DNA of 62,579 nt from JAZKBN01 sp040388605. Lineage in GTDB: Bacteria; Bacteroidota; Bacteroidia; Cytophagales; Flexibacteraceae. Made by a program: the position numbers and the translations under genes. A model generated the notes under the pieces. It did not search any database, was not told the origin of the DNA, and saw only the letters and a list, made by a program, of their open reading frames with translations. Location of the stretch: positions 1 through 62,579 of the forward strand of contig JAZKBN010000059.1 in NCBI GenBank assembly GCA_040388605.1, written 5' to 3'. Shown here in pieces: positions 57,036-62,579 of the stretch (its first letter is position 1; the number at the start of each line of letters is the position of its first letter).

Positions 57036-58793
57036 ATGGTGTCGGTACTTATTTTATGGATTGTTTATGGGTTGGTATTTACAGCTTTTGGCCATGCTGT
57101 AACAACACAGGTTGAAAAGCTTATGCCTGAAAAAACAACAATACCGGGCATAACAGTATTATTTTTAACAGGTATAGCTATAGCCGGGAGTATAGCAGGC
57201 ATAGTAAGCCTGTTCAGCCCGGTAAATACAATAACAACAGGCATACCCCTGCTGGTTCTGGCAGGCATTTATGCCATAGCATCTAAAGACTTCAGGCAAT
57301 ATGCTGTTGAAAAGCTGAGTACCCTGAAAGCAGCGCCCGTTGCACTGAAAGCGTGCATAGCGCTGGTATTTGCAGGCATACTTATGAAATGCGCATCAGA
57401 GTCGCTGAGATACGACGAAGGCCTATACTATATACAAACAGTAAAATGGATAGAAAACTATGCAGTTGTGCCGGGCCTGGCCAATTTGCACCACAGGCTT
57501 TGCTTTAACTCTAACTGGCATTTACTTTCAGCCGCCTTTGGACTCAGGCCTTTTTATATTGGCTCAACCTATAGAATCATAGGTTTGCTTTGTATCATAG
57601 TCTGGGCTTTCGAGTTTCCAAAGGCGGCTATGGGGCCACGAAGCGCGTCTTCCATATTTGCATTTATTTGCAGCATAAACGGATTATTCATGCTTTCATC
57701 AGGCGCGTATTCACTTGAGCCTGATTATGTAGTGGCAACCTTTATTGTCTTTATTTATTACCGTTTCCTGAAAAGGGCCGAAGCAGGCAGTTTTTTCAAA
57801 TCTGATACAGAGCTGTTTATATTGTTTTTCCTGTCGTTTTACACCATAACCTTAAAGCTGTCGGCATGCTTTATAGTATTGCCGGCAATAATAACCGCCG
57901 GGTATGCATGGCTAAAAGGAAGCAGTAAGCCCTTAATGGCAGCAATACCGGCAACAGCCATTATACTTATTGTATGGATGACGCGTTTTTCAATCACAAC
58001 CGGCTGGATTCTGTTCCCTTTCAGGGCCATTAACCTGATTAACCCCGATTGGAAACTGCCGGAAAGCGTAATAATTAATGAGGAAAACTACATTAACGCC
58101 TTTGCCCGCAGCGTGCGGGTAACGGTGTTTGAACATTCAAAAACATTTGCAGAAATAAATGCAATGCCGTTTAACGAATGGATTCCCATGTGGTTTTTTG
58201 ATTTAAAGCAAAAGGACAAAATTGAGATGATAATATTGGGAATATCCCTTTTAATTGGCTTTACAATATGCCTGGGCCCGATATATAAAAAACTGACTAT
58301 AAAAAAATCGGAAAGGGCAATATCATATAATGAATGGCTAATATTGTTCGGAAGTGTTTTCGCGGCATTGCTGTTTTGGTTTATAAAAGCGCCGGCTTAC
58401 CGATTTGCTATCGGATTTATTTTTGTTGCAAAGGCAATGTGTTTGGCAATGCTTACAAACAGCATTAAATTAAGGCTTCCCAAATTTACCGAAGCCACAA
58501 TTATTACAGCAGTGGCTTTCATTTTCCTCTTCCTGATAAGGGATAAAGAAGCTCTTGTGAATCACCCGGTATTTCCTGCTCCCCTGCCAAAGTTCGAAAC
58601 AGGCACCGATAAAATAAACAATATGGAAATTTATGTTCCGGCTATGGATTACAGATACGGCACAGGAAAAATTGCCAGATACCGCTCTGAAAACTGCTGG
58701 GATGCCCCACTTCCGTGCTCCATTTATTATAACCCTGAAATAGAAATGAGAGGCCCCTCACTTGGCGACGGATTCAGGGTCAGAAAACAATAA
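57036..58793 (+). CDS. LIC_10190-like polytopic membrane protein
   Basis: This 585-residue protein has about 12 hydrophobic segments. Its signature region (about residues 128-160) reads YDEGLYYIQTVKWIENYAVV, then PGLANLHHRLCFNSNWHLLS, matching the LIC_10190 family of putative membrane glycosyltransferase-like proteins. Acidic residues just after the first helices, typical of GT-C enzymes, could be catalytic, which is an inference. The C-terminal 60 residues lie outside the membrane. No sugar cluster is next to it. Confidence 0.75.
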   Translation: MVSVLILWIVYGLVFTAFGHAVTTQVEKLMPEKTTIPGITVLFLTGIAIAGSIAGIVSLFSPVNTITTGIPLLVLAGIYAIASKDFRQYAVEKLSTLKAAPVALKACIALVFAGILMKCASESLRYDEGLYYIQTVKWIENYAVVPGLANLHHRLCFNSNWHLLSAAFGLRPFYIGSTYRIIGLLCIIVWAFEFPKAAMGPRSASSIFAFICSINGLFMLSSGAYSLEPDYVVATFIVFIYYRFLKRAEAGSFFKSDTELFILFFLSFYTITLKLSACFIVLPAIITAGYAWLKGSSKPLMAAIPATAIILIVWMTRFSITTGWILFPFRAINLINPDWKLPESVIINEENYINAFARSVRVTVFEHSKTFAEINAMPFNEWIPMWFFDLKQKDKIEMIILGISLLIGFTICLGPIYKKLTIKKSERAISYNEWLILFGSVFAALLFWFIKAPAYRFAIGFIFVAKAMCLAMLTNSIKLRLPKFTEATIITAVAFIFLFLIRDKEALVNHPVFPAPLPKFETGTDKINNMEIYVPAMDYRYGTGKIARYRSENCWDAPLPCSIYYNPEIEMRGPSLGDGFRVRKQ

Positions 58794-58915
58794 TCAGGAT
58801 AAAAAATTGCTTATTCGCCCGGTGCCTAATATTATACCCAAATGAAGTATCGGGCATTTAGCGGATATCAATCTATCAGGCTTTCAAAACTGTATGTGCT
58901 AATACACGTTTGAAA

Positions 58916-58960
58916 ATCAATAAAAGGGCAAACCCGTTTATTGATCAGTACGGGTTGCCC
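58916..58960 (+). promoter_or_regulatory. two mutually exclusive hairpins before a lipoprotein gene
   Basis: Hairpin A: ATCAATAAA (58916-58924) and GGG (58926-58928) pair with CCC (58933-58935) and TTTATTGAT (58937-58945) around the loop CAAA. Hairpin B: 58926-58937 pairs with ACGGGTTGCCC (58950-58960) with one bulged A. B needs bases already used by A. The element ends 23 bases before the ATG at 58984. It could be an attenuator or a terminator of the gene upstream. Confidence 0.45.
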
Positions 58961-58983
58961 CAATTAATACTAAAAACACAGGA

Positions 58984-60336
58984 ATGCAGGCTCAAAAGTA
59001 CCGACTAATTAAAATAACAGCAGTACTGTTGCTTTTCGCGGTGCCCATAATTTCAGGCTCATTAACCGGTTGTACCAACAACAATGAACCTGCCCCATAT
59101 TCAGACAGCAGCTATTTTGCCTATATGGATCCCGGTGCACACATGGGTGAACCAGGGGATATATTACCATTCAGCGCAAAAATGTTCAATAAGACCGGTC
59201 TGCAGGTTACGCCGAAATCTTTTACTGTTTCCTGGTCTGTTGCGCCTGCCGGCTTAGGTACTTTTAGTGCCGGCACTCCTGCGGGTACAGTTAACTTTCT
59301 GCCCGGCCCATTTCCGGGTGTAGGTACCGTAACGGCAAATATTAACCTGTATGGCCAAAACTACAAAGCTAAGTCAGCAGTTAATGTTCCGCCTTATCAC
59401 GATGTTTTCCCATATGATGTTTTGCCAAGTGCATTAAGCCCTGTATTGGGTGATGAGGGAATAAAGCTAAAGCCCGTTTATTTTGGGACAGAAAACCCGG
59501 TATTTAAATTCAGCAGCAGCAACGAAACTATAGTAAAGACTGATAATGTAGGAAACTTAAGCTTTTTGGCTCCGGGATTCAGCATTATTACCGTCAGCGC
59601 TACCCTGCTCGATTCTGTTTTCAGCTACCCGGTGCCTGTGCTCGTAAATGCAGCAGCTCCGGAATATGCTCATGTAAAACGACTTATTTTGCCGCCCTAC
59701 ATTGAAATGTTTACCGACTCTACTTTAAACCTGAAGAACCTGTTGCGCTCAGAAAATAATAAGGGTATTCAGGATACCCTGAAAAGCAAAGTTACCTGGC
59801 GTATTATGGCAAAAGATTCAATGCGAAACAGGCTAACTGTTAACGGTAATCGTGACTTACCGGCCTATGGCTGGCTCCCGGTAGCTATATCAGATACCTT
59901 AGGAAATGTAACGGCACGCAGACCCGGCGCATCTTACATCTACGCATCGGCACCCGGTTATGTTACTGCGGTGAGCGAGCTGGCTGTTCATCACGATACC
60001 ATTGCAGTCCTGACCCCGGCTCATATTGATGTCAGCGCCGGAGGTACATATAAAGTCAGCTTTAAATATTTTACCATTAACCATTCAGCATATAGAGCCG
60101 GGCAAAACCCCGTTTCAACGGAGGTAACTTATATCCCTACAGGTGGGGTGGTGTTTCCCGTAACAGCAGATACAACCCTAAACAAGAAGTATCGAGGCCT
60201 GGTTACATTACTGGGTGCAAACCCCTATGAGCAGAATTTTAAGCATAATGCCGGCAAAACAGGAAATACATTTTTTGATTTGGTAGTACCGGGCAGGTTT
60301 ATCAGGCAGGGTATCGGAAGAATAACAGGAAAGTAG
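58984..60336 (+). CDS. lipoprotein with Ig-like repeats
   Basis: This 450-residue predicted lipoprotein has a hydrophobic N-terminus with lipobox SLTGC (Cys about residue 30), followed by an acidic Asn-rich mature start. The body is beta-rich, with segments such as SWSVAPAGLGTFSAGTPAGTVNF and KPVYFGTENPVFKFSSSNETIV that resemble bacterial Ig-like (Big) domains. A short ATG-proximal RBS-like AGGA precedes the start. It opens a run of envelope genes that reaches the window end. No function is recognised. Confidence 0.75.
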   Translation: MQAQKYRLIKITAVLLLFAVPIISGSLTGCTNNNEPAPYSDSSYFAYMDPGAHMGEPGDILPFSAKMFNKTGLQVTPKSFTVSWSVAPAGLGTFSAGTPAGTVNFLPGPFPGVGTVTANINLYGQNYKAKSAVNVPPYHDVFPYDVLPSALSPVLGDEGIKLKPVYFGTENPVFKFSSSNETIVKTDNVGNLSFLAPGFSIITVSATLLDSVFSYPVPVLVNAAAPEYAHVKRLILPPYIEMFTDSTLNLKNLLRSENNKGIQDTLKSKVTWRIMAKDSMRNRLTVNGNRDLPAYGWLPVAISDTLGNVTARRPGASYIYASAPGYVTAVSELAVHHDTIAVLTPAHIDVSAGGTYKVSFKYFTINHSAYRAGQNPVSTEVTYIPTGGVVFPVTADTTLNKKYRGLVTLLGANPYEQNFKHNAGKTGNTFFDLVVPGRFIRQGIGRITGK

Positions 60337-60393
60337 TTTTGGAGTTAAGCGCGCCCCCAAAAGCAAAAAACACTAATTGTAAAGTCCAACAAC

Positions 60394-60425
60394 AAAGGGC
60401 CTCTGTATTGCTACAGGGGCCTTTT
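60394..60425 (+). terminator. terminator after the Ig-like lipoprotein gene
   Basis: Bases 60394-60407 pair with 60412-60425 (14 bp, two G-U pairs) around the loop TTGC. The 3' arm ends in TTTT. It lies 58 bases past the stop. Confidence 0.85.
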
Positions 60426-60600
60426 AGCAAACCCAAGCTTCCCATTATCGAACCTGTTTACGGGTTTAAGTGCTGTGAACTGCTTATTTCAGGTCCTATA
60501 CGGGCTTGGTTGCGTTTTACTCGTTTCCAAACATTTCGGTGAACAAGCTAAATATTTGTGATAATTGCCAATCGGGCCAAAAGTATACCAAGGAAACAAA

Positions 60601-61260
60601 ATGCAGTTATTACACAATGCCCGCCGTCTTTCGGTAACAAAAGCCATTCGCTGTTTGCTCCGGCACAGCTCACTTACCCTGTCTAAAACGGGTATGGAAG
60701 GAATAGGCGGAAGTACAGCACTAACTTATAATACGGTTACAGGCGAGAGGCAGACAACAACAAACTATATAGCGGCCCAAACATTAGGCTATACAAAACC
60801 CTTTGAGCATGGCAGCATGACCATGCAATTAACAGGTTCAGTTATTAAAAACGCACAAACCGGCACCGGTGAGCAGCCTGATACCATGCGCAATTATTAT
60901 ACTTACGGCGCGTCAGGTAAATACGCGGCCGAATTTTGGGAAATTAATGCCGGCATAGCTCGCACATATACCACAACCGCAGCTCAGCTGGCAGGATCGA
61001 GAACACCCGGCGGGCAGGCCTTTAATTGGAATCTTGGCTTAGTGCTGCATGCAGGCAGGTTAAAAGGAAATTTATCTTATGCATCGAATAGTTATGTTTC
61101 CGGCCAATATTTGTCGGCAGGTACTGCCGGCTTGGATTATACCTGCAATAAATACCTGTCTGTCAATACCTTTATAACAGACACGAAATTAAACAATGCA
61201 AAAGCAGAATATAATTTTAAACAATTTTTATGCGGTGCAGGCATTTCGCTTGTTTTGTAA
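60601..61260 (+). CDS. outer-membrane-barrel-like protein without a visible signal peptide
   Basis: This gene encodes 219 residues from ATG 60601; a TTG start 36 bases earlier is less likely. The sequence is alternating, Thr/Tyr-rich and beta-strand-like (NYIAAQTLGYTKPF, YTYGASGKYAAEFWEINAG, GNLSYASNSYVSGQY), ending GAGISLVL, as in the last strands of an outer-membrane barrel. There is no signal peptide; the start is basic (LLHNARRLSVTKAIRCLLRH). It may be the 3' remnant of a longer barrel gene, or a real short protein with a misjudged start. The downstream gene follows after 46 bases. Confidence 0.5.
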   Translation: MQLLHNARRLSVTKAIRCLLRHSSLTLSKTGMEGIGGSTALTYNTVTGERQTTTNYIAAQTLGYTKPFEHGSMTMQLTGSVIKNAQTGTGEQPDTMRNYYTYGASGKYAAEFWEINAGIARTYTTTAAQLAGSRTPGGQAFNWNLGLVLHAGRLKGNLSYASNSYVSGQYLSAGTAGLDYTCNKYLSVNTFITDTKLNNAKAEYNFKQFLCGAGISLVL

Positions 61261-61306
61261 AAATGAATTTATAGTTTTGTAACGAACGGTTGATTAAATA
61301 ATAATC

Positions 61307-62041
61307 ATGAGAGCGTTTTTTGTATTTATACTGATTCTGCCCCTTTGTGCCGCTTTAAATGCGCAGGCACAGCAGGCTCCTGTTTATATCATGCCCTTCG
61401 ACGGCGACAGCATCTCCGGCGCATCGGCCCCGGTGTTCTCATGGGCTCCCTGCATGGGGCCCGACGGTATTGCCAAGCCTTTGACCTTTAAGCTGTACCG
61501 CATTATAGAAGGGCAGTCAGCCATGTCGGCAGCACAGGCAAACCCGGCCATATTTGTTGAGAATAACCTGAACACAACGGTAATGGCCTATCCGCAATAT
61601 GCGCCCAAGCTGAGCACAGGCATGTATTGCTGGCAGATTGAATGGAGCGGCTCTTCCGTTTTCGGCGACAAAGCTTTGCCTGTGAACAACCCCGGCGAGG
61701 TATGGAGCTTTTACTTTAATGATGACAATCCCGCCTGCAAGGCATCTTTCAGCACGGTAAAAGACGGAAAGCTGTTCCTGCCCGACAGCCGCCTGATGCT
61801 GAATATTGTAACCCCATCGGCAACATCGCAGCTTTATACAGAAAAAATTACCTGCCGCATTCTTGACGGCAGCATGAAGCAGGTAAGCGAGTTTTTCCTG
61901 CCGGTGCGCGATGTGCCCCTGTTCCCCTTTCATATTAAAGACTATCTGAAGCCTGCGCATCTGCGTAAAAAGGGAAGCATTTATTACCTGTGCGTTAAGC
62001 CCGAAGGCGAACAGGTAAGGTATATCAGGTTTGCTGTTTAA
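61307..62041 (+). CDS. secreted protein with a TANFOR-like N-terminal domain
   Basis: This 244-residue protein has a signal peptide (1-21, ending ALNAQAQ). The pattern VFSWAPC, then LTFKLYRIIEGQSAMSAAQANPAIF, YPQYAPKLSTGMYCWQIEW and a later sandwich-like part matches the repeated TANFOR-like domains of Bacteroidota surface proteins. The last 70 residues include PVRDVPLFPFHIKDYL. Its stop lies just before the ATG of the lipoprotein pseudogene at 62052. The role is unknown; it may be an exported scaffold. Confidence 0.7.
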   Translation: MRAFFVFILILPLCAALNAQAQQAPVYIMPFDGDSISGASAPVFSWAPCMGPDGIAKPLTFKLYRIIEGQSAMSAAQANPAIFVENNLNTTVMAYPQYAPKLSTGMYCWQIEWSGSSVFGDKALPVNNPGEVWSFYFNDDNPACKASFSTVKDGKLFLPDSRLMLNIVTPSATSQLYTEKITCRILDGSMKQVSEFFLPVRDVPLFPFHIKDYLKPAHLRKKGSIYYLCVKPEGEQVRYIRFAV

Positions 62042-62051
62042 CAAATACAAT

Positions 62052-62579
62052 ATGAGGCTGAAAAGCAGCTGCCTGATGCTCATTACGCTTGCAGCCCTGT
62101 TTACAGCCTGCGAAAAGCCCCTGCGCTCACTGAGCGACATGCAGGCATATATGCGCAAGCCGGAAAACGGCCTGGTCTTTACTGAGCAGGACAGCAATCT
62201 TAAAGTATGGGTGCAATGCCTGCCTGTCGCATTCCTTCAAAAGCGGGACTCTTTACAGAAAGACCGGTACTCAGGCTCTGTTACCTTTATAGTAAAGCTG
62301 CAGCCTGTACACCCTATCGGTACCGATTTCCTGATTGAGGCCGCTGAAAGTCCGGGTTAATACGACAGGATAATACAGACCCTGAACTTTGAGCCCGAAA
62401 CGCTCTTTTCACTGGAAACATCAGCAGGCGTTCAAATTAAGCCAGTGCTTGCAACGCTGGAAAATGCCTTTGAATCAGGTCCTTCAAAATCCGTTTTTCT
62501 TGTTTTCCCGAACAGGCAGGAAAGCGGAGCTTTAATTACTGACAGCGAGCAAATGAAGCTCGTTTTTAACAATCCCTTT
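62052..62579 (+). pseudogene. lipoprotein gene with an in-frame stop, partial at the window end
   Basis: The start at 62052 gives a 102-residue lipoprotein (lipobox LFTAC, Cys20; then MRKPENGL and KVWVQCLPVAFL) that stops at TAA 62358-62360. Right after the stop the same frame stays open for 73 codons to the window end (YDRIIQTLNFEPETL and later FLVFPNRQESG). In my memory of this Bacteroidota lipoprotein family, that segment is the normal C-terminal half. The gene is therefore probably broken by a nonsense mutation or a sequencing error. The TANFOR-like gene lies directly upstream. Confidence 0.7.

Noticed and set aside
60339..60542. 67-codon frame after the Ig-like lipoprotein
   Set aside because: It begins with TTG, crosses the terminator hairpin at 60394-60425 and has no recognisable composition.
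60565..60600. TTG start extending the barrel-like gene
   Set aside because: The ATG at 60601 is a simpler start and the extension adds no signal peptide.
1..62579. CRISPR array, rRNA, tRNA or insertion sequence
   Set aside because: No regularly spaced repeats, transposase or tRNA-like cloverleaf was noticed on either strand; a dedicated scan such as tRNAscan-SE would be decisive.

Overview
The window looks like a draft chromosome fragment from a member of the Bacteroidota. The signs are four secreted proteins ending in type IX secretion (T9SS) type A sorting domains, a LytTR regulator beside a two-component-propeller histidine kinase, Bacteroidota families such as DUF4293, DUF6952, HU-CCDC81/SPOR and LIC_10190, and several exact TAnnTTTG -7 promoter motifs. 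Start sites mostly lack Shine-Dalgarno sequences. Family and genus cannot be fixed from what is visible. Two runs of ten N (28971-28980 and 37599-37608) mark assembly gaps. No rRNA, tRNA, CRISPR array, phage or insertion sequence was seen.

Left part (1-20 kb): a polyprenyl-phosphate sugar transferase overlaps an upstream lipoprotein gene. A doxX-like gene lies divergent from an HxlR regulator. ispF and an M16 peptidase form a pair, divergent from methylmalonyl-CoA epimerase. A glutamate synthase large subunit follows without its small subunit, then an outer-membrane barrel, an HU-CCDC81/SPOR protein and a small membrane protein. A TrpF-like pseudoenzyme is divergent from a compact run: thioredoxin, DUF6952, mnmA, lipoprotein and a T9SS subtilase. 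The last three of these genes overlap one another. A perfect bidirectional terminator ends the run.

Middle part (20-42 kb): trmB, the LytTR regulator and its propeller kinase; smc, divergent from an uncharacterised acidic protein split by gap 1; DUF4293; sbcD-sbcC with a one-base overlap; and nfeD. A T9SS-secreted low-complexity protein is divergent from a histidine kinase with an unusually long extracytoplasmic region. That kinase is followed by an OmpR-type regulator and an overlapping [2Fe-2S] thioredoxin-like ferredoxin. The secreted protein and the kinase ectodomain share Pro/Ala-rich motifs, which suggests a linked envelope-sensing module.

Right part (42-62.6 kb): mostly surface and secreted proteins. 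It begins with a 3759-residue T9SS protein in which an endonuclease I domain sits among Fn3-like repeats. A T9SS beta-propeller protein, DNA polymerase IV (dinB) and a LIC_10190-type membrane protein follow. The end is a lipoprotein/barrel/TANFOR-like cluster whose last gene, a lipoprotein, carries an in-frame stop yet stays open in the same frame to the window edge.

The most interesting points are the giant nuclease protein and its duplicated flanking modules, the kinase/secreted-protein/ferredoxin cluster, the interrupted lipoprotein, the TrpF-like pseudoenzyme, and two mutually exclusive hairpins just upstream of a lipoprotein gene.
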